DNA from: Paramacrobiotus metropolitanus | Taxonomy: Eukaryota > Tardigrada > Eutardigrada > Parachela > Macrobiotidae | DNA: 64,000 nt | Direction of reading: 5' to 3' | NCBI RefSeq assembly: GCF_019649055.1 | Contig: NW_026570413.1 | Location: 101,469 to 165,468 of the forward strand | Shown here: positions 1 through 11,400 of the stretch, piece after piece | Layout of the letters: each line of letters starts with the position of its first letter | Numbering within the stretch: position 1 is the first letter of the stretch | Notes under the pieces: model-generated | Told to the model about the DNA's origin: nothing | Databases searched by the model: none | Seen by the model: only the letters and a program-made list of their open reading frames with translations | Translations under genes and position numbers: made by a program

Positions 1-20
1 TTCACCGGCATTTTGGATCT
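1..20 (+). repeat. Partial monomer at left window edge
   Basis: The window opens inside linker A (TTCACCGGCATTTTGGATCT) and meets its first full core at 21. The array therefore continues to the left of the window. Confidence 0.97.
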
Positions 21-2200
21 CAATAACTACGTGGTGAAACTGCTCCAAAGTCTGCTTTTAAGGGTTATTCGATGCGCTGAGCACGAATTCTGAAGTCGGT
101 TTGCAAAAAAATTTCACCAGAAAAAGTTACTGTCAGACGTGTCACATTTTCGCCATGTTGTGAGAACTCAATAACTACGTGGTGAAACTGCTCCAAAGTC
201 TGCTTTTAAGGGTTATTCGATGCGCTGAGCACGAATTTTAAGTCGGTTTGCAAAAAAAATTTCACCAGAAAAAAGTTACTGTCAGACGTCACATTTTCGC
301 CATGTTGTGAGAACTCAATAACTACGTGGTGAAACTGCTCCAAAGTCTGCTTTTAAGGGTTATTCGATGCGCTGAGCACGAATCTCAAGTCGGTTTGCAA
401 AAAAATTTCACCGAAAAAGTTATGGAAAACTTGACTTTCACCGGCATTTTGATCTCAATAACTACGTGGTGAAACTGCTCCAAAGTCTGCTTTTAAGGGT
501 TATTCGATGCGCTGAGCACGAATCTGAAAGTCGGTTTGCAAAAAAAATTTCACCGAAAAAGTTACTGTCAGACGTGTCACATTTTCGCCATGTTGTGAGA
601 ACTCAATAACTACGTGGTGAAACTGCTCCAAAGTCTGCTTTTAAGGGTTATTCGATGCGCTGAGCACGAATTTCAAGTCGGTTTGCAAAAAAAATTTCAC
701 CGAAAAGTTATGGAAAACTTGACTTTTCACCGGCATTTTGGATCTCAATAACTACGTGGTGAAACTGCTCCAAAGTCTGCTTTTAAGGGTTATTCGATGC
801 GCTGAGCACGAATTTCGAAATCGGTTTGCAAAAAAAATTTCACCAGAAAAAGTTACTGTCAGACGTCACATTTTCGCCATGTTGTGAGAACTCAATAACT
901 ACGTGGTGAAACTGCTCCAAAGTCTGCTTTTAAGGGTTATTCGATGCGCTGAGCACGAATTTCAAGTCGGTTTGCAAAAAAAATTTCACCGAAAAAGTTA
1001 TGGAAAACTTGCATTTTCACCGGCATTTTGGATCTCAATAACTACGTGGTGAAACTGCTCCAAAGTCTGCTTTAAGGGTTATTCGATGCGCTGAGCACGA
1101 ATCTGAAATCGGTTTGCAAAAAAAATTTCACCAGAAAAGTTATGTCAGACGTCACATTTTCGCCATGTTGTGAGAACTCAATAACTACGTGGTGAAACTG
1201 CTCCAAAGTCTGCTTTTAAGGGTTATTCGATGCGCTGAGCACGAATCTGAAAGTCGGTTTGCAAAAAAAATTTCACCAGAAAAAGTTACTGTCAGATTTG
1301 TCACATTTTCGCCATGTTGTGAGAACTCAATAACTACGTGGTGAAACTGCTCCAAAGTCTGCTTTTAAGGGTTATTCGATGCGCTGAGCACGAATTTTAA
1401 GTCGGTTTGCAAAAAAATTTCACCGAAAAAGTTATGGAAAACTTGACTTTTCACCGGCATTTTTGGATCTCAATAACTACGTGGTGAAACTGCTCCAAAG
1501 TCTGCTTTTAAGGGTTATTCGATGCGCTGAGCACGAATCTGAAATCGGTTTGCAAAAAAAATTTCACCAGAAAAAGTTACTGTCAGACGTGTCACATTTT
1601 CGCCATGTTGTGAGAACTCAATAACTACGTGGTGAAACTGCTCCAAAGTCTGCTTTTAAGGGTTATTCGATGCGCTGAGCACGAATTTTAAGTCGGTTTG
1701 CAAAAAAATTTCACCAGAAAAAAGTTATGGAAAACTTGACTTTTCACCGGCATTTTTGGATCTCAATAACTACGTGGTGAAACTGCTCCAAAGTCTGCTT
1801 TTAAGGGTTATTCGATGCGCTGAGCACGAATCTGAAAGTCGGTTTGCAAAAAAAATTTCACCAGAAAAAGTTACTGTCAGACGTGTCACATTTTCGCCAT
1901 GTTGTGAGAACTCAATAACTACGTGGTGAAACTGCTCCAAAGTCTGCTTTTAAGGGTTATTCGATGCGCTGAGCACGAATTTTAAAGTCGGTTTGCAAAA
2001 AAATTTCAACGAAAAAGTTATGGAAAACTTGACTTTCACCGGCATTTTTGGATCTCAATAACTACGTGGTGAAACTGCTCCAAAGTCTGCTTTAAGGGTT
2101 ATTCGATGCGCTGAGCACGAATCTGAAATCGGTTTGCAAAAAATTTCACCAGAAAAAGTTACTGTCAGACGAGGCACATTTTCGCCATGTTGTGAGAACT

Positions 2201-2268
2201 CAATAACTACGTGGTGAAACTGCTCCAAAGTCTGCTTTTAAGGGTTATTCGATGCGCTGAGCACGAAT
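2201..2268 (+). repeat. Representative conserved 68-bp monomer core
   Basis: The core is the part shared by both monomer types. It contains ACTACGTGGT (an imperfect palindrome with one G-T mismatch), GGTGAAAC, GCTCCAAAGTCTGC, the length-variable TTTTAAGGG, and a terminal dyad. Most copies in the window match exactly or differ by one or two bases. Recurrent variants are GAAACAG for GAAACTG, AAGAGTT for AAGGGTT, and loss of one T or A in CTTTTAAGG. Four CpGs lie inside it. HhaI (GCGC) would cut once per core. Its conservation relative to the linkers suggests a protein-binding or structural constraint, or stronger conversion, but this is inference. Confidence 0.95.
2247..2268 (+). other. Imperfect dyad (hairpin-capable) at the core end, present in nearly every monomer
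   Basis: The last 22 bp of the core read as arms ATTCG and TGC, with one bulged A between them, then loop GCTGA, then the complementary GCA and CGAAT. That gives eight base pairs with a one-base bulge and a five-base loop. It recurs about every 145 bp. Occasional units break an arm (ATTTG for ATTCG near 22070, 23655, 27400, 33297 and 62281; GTACGAAT near 3418, 19468, 36001 and 43739). The function is unknown: it could be a protein-binding dyad, a transcript hairpin or a recombination site. Confidence 0.8.
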
Positions 2269-2283
2269 TTCAAGTCGGTTTGC

Positions 2284-2294
2284 AAAAAAAATTT
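2284..2294 (+). other. Representative A(n)T3 tract, one per monomer
   Basis: A run of six to nine As followed by TTT sits directly before CACC in every unit; here it is A8T3, and in the next unit A7T3 (2428-2437). A-tracts repeating at about 145 bp are a common feature of satellites and can curve DNA and position nucleosomes. The run length varies between neighbours, which is either replication slippage or homopolymer sequencing error. Rare units interrupt it, such as AAAACAATTT near 23694 and AAAACAATTT near 30026. Confidence 0.9.
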
Positions 2295-2298
2295 CACC

Positions 2299-2344
2299 GA
2301 AAAAGTTATGGAAAACTTGACTTTTCACCGGCATTTTTGGATCT
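2299..2344 (+). repeat. Representative linker A (46 bp)
   Basis: Linker A follows the TTTCACC junction and carries GTTATGGAAAACTTG, then CTTTTCACCGGC and ATTTTTGGATCT before the next core. Subtypes seen are TTGACTTTTC, TTGCATTTTC, TTGATTTTC and TTGACTTTC, with TTTGGATCT or TTTGATCT ends. It contains a second TTTCACC, an inverse match to GGTGAAA in the core. Alignment by eye with linker B (GTTA...CATTTTC.CC...CTCAATAAC) indicates that the two linkers are diverged homologues of one ancestral segment. Confidence 0.93.
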
Positions 2345-2441
2345 CAATAACTACGTGGTGAAACTGCTCCAAAGTCTGCTTTTAAGGGTTATTCGATGCG
2401 CTGAGCACGAATCTGAAATCGGTTTGCAAAAAAATTTCACC

Positions 2442-2491
2442 AGAAAAAGTTACTGTCAGACGTGTCACATTTTCGCCATGTTGTGAGAACT
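2442..2491 (+). repeat. Representative linker B (50 bp)
   Basis: Linker B carries GTTACTGTCAGACGTGTCAC, TTTTCGCCATGTTGTG and AGAACT before the next core. Variants are GACGTCAC (two bases shorter), TTGTCAGAACT, CATGGTGTCAG and GTTATGTCAGACG. It is normally preceded by the CACCAGAAAA junction and the CTGAAAT tag, whereas linker A is normally preceded by CACCGAAAA or CAACGAAAA. Confidence 0.93.
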
Positions 2492-5400
2492 CAATAACTA
2501 CGTGGTGAAACTGCTCCAAAGTCTGCTTTAAGGGTTATTCGATGCGCTGAGCACGAATTTCAAGTCGGTTTGCAAAAAAAATTTCACCGAAAAAGTTATG
2601 GAAAACTTGCATTTTCACCGGCATTTTGGATCTCAATAACTACGTGGTGAAACAGCTCCAAAGTCTGCTTTTAAGGGTTATTCGATGCGCTGAGCACGAA
2701 TCTGAAATCGGTTTGCAAAAAAAATTTCACCAGAAAAGTTACTGTCAGACGTCACATTTTCGCCATGTTGTGAGAACTCAATAACTACGTGGTGAAACTG
2801 CTCCAAAGTCTGCTTTTAAGGGTTATTCGATGCGCTGAGCACGAATTTTAAGTCGGTTTGCAAAAAAAATTTCACCTAAAAAAGTTATGGAAAACTTGAC
2901 TTTTCACCGGCATTTTTGGATCTCAATAACTACGTGGTGAAACTGCTCCAAAGTCTGCTTTTAAGGGTTATTCGATGCGCTGAGCACGAATTTCAAGTCG
3001 GTTTGCAAAAAAATTTCACCGAAAAAGTTATGGAAAACTTGCATTTTCACCGGCATTTTTGGATCTCAATAACTACGTGGTGAAACTGCTCCAAAGTCTG
3101 CTTTTAAGGGTTATTCGATGCGCTGAGCACGAATCTGAAATCGGTTTGCAAAAAAAATTTCACCAGAAAAAGTTACTGTCAGACGTGTCACATTTTCGCC
3201 ATGTTGTGAGAACTCAATAACTACGTGGTGAAACTGCTCCAAAGTCTGCTTTTAAGGGTTATTCGATGCGCTGAGCACGAATTTTAAGTCGGTTTGCAAA
3301 AAAAATTTCACCGAAAAAAGTTATGGAAAACTTGATTTTCACCGGCATTTTGGATCTCAATAACTACGTGGTGAAACTGCTCCAAAGTCTGCTTTTAGGG
3401 TTATTCGATGCGCTGAGTACGATTCTGAAGTCGGTTTGCAAAAAAATTTCACCAGAAAAAGTTACTGTCAGACGTGTCACATTTTCGCCATGTTGTGAGA
3501 ACTCAATAACTACGTGGTGAAACTGCTCCAAAGTCTGCTTTTAAGGGTTATTCGATGCGCTGAGCACGAATTTTAAGTCGGTTTGCAAAAAAAATTTCAC
3601 CGAAAAAGTTATGGAAAACTTGACTTTTCACCGGCATTTTTGGATCTCAATAACTACGTGGTGAAACTGCTCCAAAGTCTGCTTTTAAGGGTTATTCGAT
3701 GCGCTGAGCACGAATCTGAAATCGGTTTGCAAAAAAATTTCACCAGAAAAGTTACTGTCAGACGTGTCACATTTTCGCCATGTTGTGAGAACTCAATAAC
3801 TACGTGGTGAAACTGCTCCAAAGTCTGCTTTAAGGGTTATTCGATGCGCTGAGCACGAATTTTAAGTCGGTTTGCAAAAAAATTTCACCGAAAAAGTTAT
3901 GGAAAACTTGCATTTTCACCGGCATTTTGGATCTCAATAACTACGTGGTGAAACTGCTCCAAAGTCTGCTTTTAAGGGTTATTCGATGCGCTGAGCACGA
4001 ATCTGAAAGTCGGTTTGCAAAAAAATTTCACCAGAAAAAGTTACTGTCAGACGTGTCACATTTTCGCCATGTTGTGAGAACTCAATAACTACGTGGTGAA
4101 ACTGCTCCAAAGTCTGCTTTTAAGGGTTATTCGATGCGCTGAGCACGAATTTGAAAGTCGGTTTGCAAAAAAAATTTCACCAGAAAAAGTTACTGTCAGA
4201 CGTGTCACATTTTCGCCATGTTGTGAGAACTCAATAACTACGTGGTGAAACTGCTCCAAAGTCTGCTTTTAAGGGTTATTCGATGCGCTGAGCACGAATT
4301 TTAAGTCGGTTTGCAAAAAAATTTCACCGAAAAAGTTATGGAAAACTTGCATTTTCACCGGCATTTTGATCTCAATAACTACGTGGTGAAACTGCTCCAA
4401 AGTCTGCTTTTAAGGGTTATTCGATGCGCTGAGCACGAATCTGAAAGTCGGTTTGCAAAAAAAATTTCACCAGAAAAAGTTACTGTCAGACGTGTCACAT
4501 TTTCGCCATGTTGTGAACTCAATAACTACGTGGTGAAACTGCTCCAAAGTCTGCTTTTAAGGGTTATTCGATGCGCTGAGCACGAATTTTAAGTCGGTTT
4601 GCAAAAAAATTTCACCCGAAAAAGTTATGGAAAACTTGACTTTTCACCGGCATTTTGGATCTCAATAACTACGTGGTGAAACAGCTCCAAAGTCTGCTTT
4701 TAAGGGTTATTCGATGCGCTGAGCACGAATCTGAAATCGGTTTGCAAAAAAATTTTCACCAGAAAAAGTTACTGTCAGACGTGTCACATTTTCGCCATGT
4801 TGTGAGAACTCAATAACTACGTGGTGAAACTGCTCCAAAGTCTGCTTTTAAGGGTTATTCGATGCGCTGAGCACGAATTTTAAGTCGGTTTGCAAAAAAA
4901 ATTTCACCGAAAAAGTTATGGAAAACTTGACTTTTCACCGGCATTTTTGGATCTCAATAACTACGTGGTGAAACTGCTCCAAAGTCTGCTTTTAAGGGTT
5001 ATTCGATGCGCTGAGCACGAATTTCAAGTCGGTTTGCAAAAAAAATTTCAACGAAAAAGTTATGGAAAACTTGATTTTCACCGGCATTTTGGATCTCAAT
5101 AACTACGTGGTGAAACTGCTCCAAAGTCTGCTTTTAAGGGTTATTCGATGCGCTGAGCACGAATTTGAAAGTCGGTTTGCAAAAAAATTTCACCAGAAAA
5201 AGTTACTGTCAGACGTGTCACATTTTCGCCATGTTGTGAGAACTCAATAACTACGTGGTGAAACTGCTCCAAAGTCTGCTTTTAAGGGTTATTCGATGCG
5301 CTGAGCACGAATCTGAAATCGGTTTGCAAAAAAAATTTCACCAGAAAAGTTATGTCAGACGTGTCACATTTTCGCCATGTTGTGAGAACTCAATAACTAC

Positions 5401-8003
5401 GTGGTGAAACTGCTCCAAAGTCTGCTTTTAAGGGTTATTCGATGCGCTGAGCACGAATCTGAAATCGGTTTGCAAAAAAAATTTCACCAGAAAAAGTTAT
5501 GTCAGACGTGTCACATTTTCGCCATGTTTGAGAACTCAATAACTACGTGGTGAAACTGGCTCCAAAAGTCTGCTTTTAAGGGTTATTCGATGCGCTGAGC
5601 ACGAATTTTAAGTCGGTTTGCAAAAAAAATTTCACCAGAAAAAGTTATGGAAAACTTGACTTTCACCGGCATTTTGGATCTCAATAACTACGTGGTGAAA
5701 CTGCTCCAAAGTCTGCTTTTAAGGGTTATTCGATGCGCTGAGCACGAATCTGAAATCGGTTTGCAAAAAAAATTTCACCAGAAAAAGTTACTGTCAGACG
5801 TGTCACATTTTCGCCATGTTGTGAGAACTCAATAACTACGTGGTGAAACTGCTCCAAAGTCTGCTTTTAAGGGTTATTCGATGCGCTGAGCACGAATTTT
5901 AAGTCGGTTTGCAAAAAAATTTCACCAGAAAAAGTTATGGAAAACTTGACTTTTCACCGGCATTTTGGATCTCAATAACTACGTGGTGAAACTGCTCCAA
6001 AGTCTGCTTTTAAGGGTTATTCGATGCGCTGAGCACGAATCTGAAATCGGTTTGCAAAAAAAATTTCACCAGAAAAAGTTACTGTCAGACGTGTCACATT
6101 TTCGCCATGTTGTGAGAACTCAATAACTACGTGGTGAAACTGCTCCAAAGTCTGCTTTTAAGGGTTATTCGATGCGCTGAGCACGAATTTCAAGTCGGTT
6201 TGCAAAAAAAATTTCACCGAAAAAGTTATGGAAAACTTGACTTTTCACCGGCATTTTGGATCTCAATAACTACGTGGTGAAACTGCTCCAAAGTCTGCTT
6301 TTAAGGGTTATTCGATGCGCTGAGCACGAATCTGGAAAGTCGGTTTGCAAAAAAATTTCACCAGAAAAGTTACTGTCAGACGTGTCACATTTTCGCCATG
6401 TTGTGAGAACTCAATAACTACGTGGTGAAACTGCTCCAAAGTCTGCTTTTAAGGGTTATTCGATGCGCTGAGCACGAATTTTAAGTCGGTTTGCAAAAAA
6501 AATTTCACCGAAAAAAGTTATGGAAAACTTGCATTTTCACCGGCATTTTTGGATCTCAATAACGACGTGGTGAAACTGCTCCAAAGTCTGCTTTTAAGGG
6601 TTATTCGATGCGCTGAGCACGAATCTGATATCGGTTTGCATAAAAAATTTCACCAGAAAAGTTACTGTCAGACGTGTCACATTTTCGCCATGTTGTCCAG
6701 AACTCAATAACTACGTGGTGAAACTGCTCCAAAGTCTGCTTTTAAGGGTTATTCGATGCGCTGAGCACGAATTTCAAGTCGGTTTGCAAAAAAATTTCAC
6801 CAGAAAAAGTTATGGAAAACTTGATTTTCACCGGCATTTTGGATCTCAATAACTACGTGGTGAAACTGCTCCAAAGTCTGCTTTAAGGGTTATTCGATGC
6901 GCTGAGCACGAATTTCAAGTCGGTTTGCAAAAAAAATTTCACCGAAAAAGTTATGGAAAACTTGATTTTCACCGGCATTTTGGATCTCAATAACTACGTG
7001 GTGAAACAGCTCCAAAAGTCTGCTTTTAAGGGTTATTCGATGCGCTGAGCACGAATCTGAAATCGGTTTGCAAAAAAAATTTCACCAGAAAAGTTACTGT
7101 CAGACGTGTCACATTTTCGCCATGTTGTGAGAACTCAATAACTACGTGGTGAAACTGCTCCAAAGTCTGCTTTTAAGGGTTATTCGATGCGCTGAGCACG
7201 AATTTTAAGTCGGTTTGCAAAAAAATTTCACCAGAAAAAGTTATGGAAAACTTGACTTTCACCGGCATTTTGGATCTCAATAACTACGTGGTGAAACTGC
7301 TCCAAAGTCTGCTTTTAAGGGTTATTCGATGCGCTGAGCACGAATTCTGAAAGTCGGTTTGCAAAAAAAATTTCACCAGAAAAGTTACTGTCAGACGTCA
7401 CATTTTCGCCATGTTGTGAGAACTCAATAACTACGTGGTGAAACTGCTCCAAAGTCTGCTTTTAAGGGTTATTCGATGCGCTGAGCACGAATTTCAAGTC
7501 GGTTTGCAAAAAAAATTTCACCGAAAAAGTTATGGAAAACTTGCATTTTCACCGGCATTTTTGGATCTCAATAACTACGTGGTGAAACTGCTCCAAAGTC
7601 TGCTTTTAAGGGTTATTCGATGCGCTGAGCACGAATTTCAAGTCGGTTTGCAAAAAAATTTCAACGAAAAAAGTTATGGAAAACTTGACTTTCACCGGCA
7701 TTTTGGATCTCAATAACTACGTGGTGAAACTGCTCCAAAGTCTGCTTTTAAGGGTTATTCGATGCGCTGAGCACGAATCTGAAATCGGTTTGCAAAAAAA
7801 ATTTCACCAGAAAAAGTTACTGTCAGACGTGTCACATTTTCGCCATGTTGTGAGAACTCAATAACTACGTGGTGAAACTGCTCCAAAGTCTGCTTTTAAG
7901 GGTTATTCGATGCGCTGAGCACGAATTTTAAGTCGGTTTGCAAAAAAAATTTCACCGAAAAAAGTTATGGAAAACTTGACTTTTCACCGGCATTTTTGGA
8001 TCT

Positions 8004-8147
8004 CAATAACTACGTGGTGAAACTGCTCCAAAGTCTGCTTTTAAGGGTTATTCGATGCGCTGAGCACGAATCTGAAGTCGGTTTGCAAAAAAATTTCACC
8101 GAAAAAAGTTACGGGAAACTTGACTTGTTACCGGCATTTTTGTATCT
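8004..8147 (+). repeat. Monomer with many private substitutions in linker A
   Basis: Length is normal (144 bp), but linker A carries GTTACGGGAAACTTG, CTTGTTACCGGC and TTTGTATCT, and the next core has GAAACTACTCC. At least four private point changes fall within about 70 bp while the flanking units are standard. It may be an old unit that escaped homogenisation. Confidence 0.8.
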
Positions 8148-8397
8148 CAATAACTACGTGGTGAAACTACTCCAAAGTCTGCTTTAAGGGTTATTCGATG
8201 CGCTGAGCACGAATTTTGAAAGTCGGTTTGCAAAAAAATTTCACCAGAAAAAGTTACTGTCAGACGTCACATTTTCGCCATGTTGTCAGAACTCAATAAC
8301 TACGTGGTGAAACTGCTCCAAAGTCTGCTTTTAAGGGTTATTCGATGCGCTGAGCACGAATTTCAAGTCGGTTTGCAAAAAAATTTCACCGAAAAAA

Positions 8398-8442
8398 GTT
8401 ACTGTCAGACGTGTCACATTTTCGCCATGTTTTGGATCTCAA
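8398..8442 (+). repeat. B-to-A hybrid linker
   Basis: The linker begins as B (GTTACTGTCAGACG, TTTTCGCCATG) and ends as A (TTTTGGATCTC). The switch lies around 8430, where the two linkers share a T-rich stretch. Confidence 0.85.
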
Positions 8443-11400
8443 TAACTACGTGGTGAAACAGCTCCAAAAGTCTGCTTTTAAGGGTTATTCGATGCGCTGA
8501 GCACGAATCTGAAGTCGGTTTGCAAAAAAAATTTCAACGAAAAAAGTTATGGAAAACTTGCATTTTCACCGGCATTTGAACTCAATAACTACGTGGTGAA
8601 ACTGCTCCAAAGTCTGCTTTTAAGGGTTATTCGATGCGCTGAGCACGAATCTGAAATCGGTTTGCAAAAAAATTTCACCGAAAAAAGTTACTGTCAGACG
8701 TGTCACATTTTCGCCATGTTGTGAGAACTCAATAACTACGTGGTGAAACTGCTCCAAAGTCTGCTTTTAAGGGTTATTCGATGCGCTGAGCACGAATTTT
8801 AAGTCGGTTTGCAAAAAAAATTTCACCGAAAAAGTTATGGAAAACTTGACTTTTCACCGGCATTTTTGGATCTCAATAACTACGTGGTGAAACAGCTCCA
8901 AAAGTCTGCTTTTAAGGGTTATTCGATGCGCTGAGCACGAATCTGAAATCGGTTTGCAAAAAAATTTCACCAGAAAAGTTACTGTCAGACGTGTCACATT
9001 TTCGCCATGTTGTGAGAACTCAATAACTACGTGGTGAAACTGCTCCAAAGTCTGCTTTTAAGGGTTATTCGATGCGCTGAGCACGAATCTGAAATCGGTT
9101 TGCAAAAAAATTTCACCGAAAAAAGTTACTGTCAGACGTGTCACATTTTCGCCATGTTGTGAGAACTCAATAACTACGTGGTGAAACTGCTCCAAAGTCT
9201 GCTTTTAAGGGTTATTCGATGCGCTGAGCACGAATTTTAAGTCGGTTTGCAAAAAAAATTTCACCAGAAAAAGTTATGGAAAACTTGACTTTTCACCGGC
9301 ATTTTGGATCTCAATAACTACGTGGTGAAACTGCTCCAAAGTCTGCTTTTAAGGGTTATTCGATGCGCTGAGCACGAATTCTGAAATCGGTTTGCAAAAA
9401 AATTTCACCAGAAAAAAGTTACTGTCAGACGTGTCACATTTTCGCCATGTTGTGAGAACTCAATAACTACGTGGTGAAACTGCTCCAAAGTCTGCTTTTA
9501 AGGGTTATTCGATGCGCTGAGCACGAATCCCTGAAAGTCGGTTTGCAAAAAAATTTCACCAGAAAAAGTTACTGTCAGACGTGTATTTTCGCCATGTTGT
9601 GAGAACTCAATAACTACGTGGTGAAACTGCTCCAAAGTCTGCTTTTAAGGGTTATTCGATGCGCTGAGCACGAATTTTAAGTCGGTTTGCAAAAAAAATT
9701 TCACCAGAAAAAGTTATGGAAAACTTGACTTTTCACCGGCATTTTGGATCTCAATAACTACGTGGTGAAACTGCTCCAAAGTCTGCTTTTAAGGGTTATT
9801 CGATGCGCTGAGCACGAATCTGAAATCGGTTTGCAAAAAAATTTCACCAGAAAAGTTACTGTCAGACGTGTCACATTTTCGCCATGTTGTGAGAACTCAA
9901 TAACTACGTGGTGAAACTGCTCCAAAGTCTGCTTTTAAGGGTTATTCGATGCGCTGAGCACGAATTTCAAATCGGTTTGCAAAAAAAATTTCACCAGAAA
10001 AAGTTATGGAAAACTTGACTTTTCACCGGCATTTTGGATCTCAATAACTACGTGGTGAAACTGCTCCAAAGTCTGCTTTTAAGGGTTATTCGATGCGCTG
10101 AGCACGAATTCTGAAATTGGTTTGCAAAAAAAATTTCACCCAGAAAAAGTTACTGTCAGACGTGTCACATTTTCGCCATGTTGTGAGAACTCAATAACTA
10201 CGTGGTGAAACTGCTCCAAAGTCTGCTTTTAAGGGTTATTCGATGCGCTGAGCACGAATTTTAAGTCGGTTTGCAAAAAAAATTTCACCGAAAAAGTTAT
10301 GGAAAACTTGACTTTTCACCGGCATTTTGGATCTCAATAACTACGTGGTGAAACTGCTCCAAAGTCTGCTTTTAAGGGTTATTCGATGCGCTGAGCACGA
10401 ATCTGAAATCGGTTTGCAAAAAAAATTTCACCAGAAAAAAGTTACTGTCAGACGTGTCACATTTTCGCCATGTTGTGAACTCAATAACTACGTGGTGAAA
10501 CTGCTCCAAAGTCTGCTTTTAAGGGTTATTCGATGCGCTGAGCACGAATTTTAAGTCGGTTTGCAAAAAAATTTCACCGAAAAAAGTTATGGAAAACTTG
10601 ACTTTTCACCGGCATTTTGGATCTCAATAACTACGTGGTGAAACTGCTCCAAAGTCTGCTTTTTAAGGGTTATTCGATGCGCTGAGCACGAATCTGAAAG
10701 TCGGTTTGCAAAAAAAATTTCACCAGAAAAAGTTACTGTCAGACGTCACATTTTCGCCATGTTGTGAGAACTCAATAACTACGTGGTGAAACTGCTCCAA
10801 AGTCTGCTTTTAAGGGTTATTCGATGCGCTGAGCACGAATCTGAAATCGGTTTGCAAAAAAAATTTCACCAGAAAAAGTTACTGTCAGACGTGTCACATT
10901 TTCGCCATGTTGTGAGAACTCAATAACTACGTGGTGAAACTGCTCCAAAGTCTGCTTTTAAGGGTTATTCGATGCGCTGAGCACGAATTTCAAGTCGGTT
11001 TGCAAAAAAAATTTCACCGAAAAAAGTTATGGAAAACTTGACTTTTCACCGGCATTTTTGGATCTCAATAACTACGTGGTGAAACAGCTCCAAAGTCTGC
11101 TTTTATGGTTATTCGATGCGCTGAGCACGAATCTGAAATCGGTTTGCAAAAAAATTTCACCAGAAAAGTTACTGTCAGACGTGTCACATTTTCGCCATGT
11201 TGTGAGAACTCAATAACTACGTGGTGAAACTGCTCCAAAGTCTGCTTTTAAGGGTTATTCGATGCGCTGAGCACGAATTTTGAAATTGGTTTGCAAAAAA
11301 ATTTCACCAGAAAAGTTACTGTCAGACGTGTCACATTTTCGCCATGTTGTGAGAACTCAATAACTACGTGGTGAAACTGCTCCAAAGTCTGCTTTTAAGG

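Larger units (their letters stand above)
2201..2491 (+). repeat. Representative AB dimer higher-order repeat (291 bp)
   Basis: This is a clean example of the dominant organisation. Monomer one (2201-2344, 144 bp) is core, tag TTCAAGT, then linker A. Monomer two (2345-2491, 147 bp) is core, tag CTGAAAT, then linker B. The two 68-bp cores are essentially identical while the linkers are clearly diverged, so the homogenisation unit is the dimer as well as the monomer. From 21 to about 3500 the linker order read core by core is BBABABABBABABABABABAABAB, that is mostly alternating with occasional BB or AA slips. Confidence 0.95.

Noticed and set aside
2211-2220. E-box or hypoxia-response-like ACGTG as a promoter element
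   Set aside because: TACGTGG occurs in every core by descent, with no TATA, initiator or transcript evidence. A satellite promoter cannot be argued from this alone.
2247-2268. CENP-B box
   Set aside because: On the minus strand the core matches TTCG and the following CG at the correct spacing of the mammalian box, but the essential A and the final GG are missing (six of nine essential bases). Not enough for a call.
2281-2298. Poly(A) tail of a retroposed element
   Set aside because: The A-run is internal to every unit, followed by TTT and CACC, and has no target-site duplication or element body.
3390-3400. Telomere-like TTTAGGGTTA
   Set aside because: It arises when one A is lost from CTTTTAAGGGTTA in single units (also near 18350, 35273, 38139, 61700). 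It is never tandem, so it is not telomeric.
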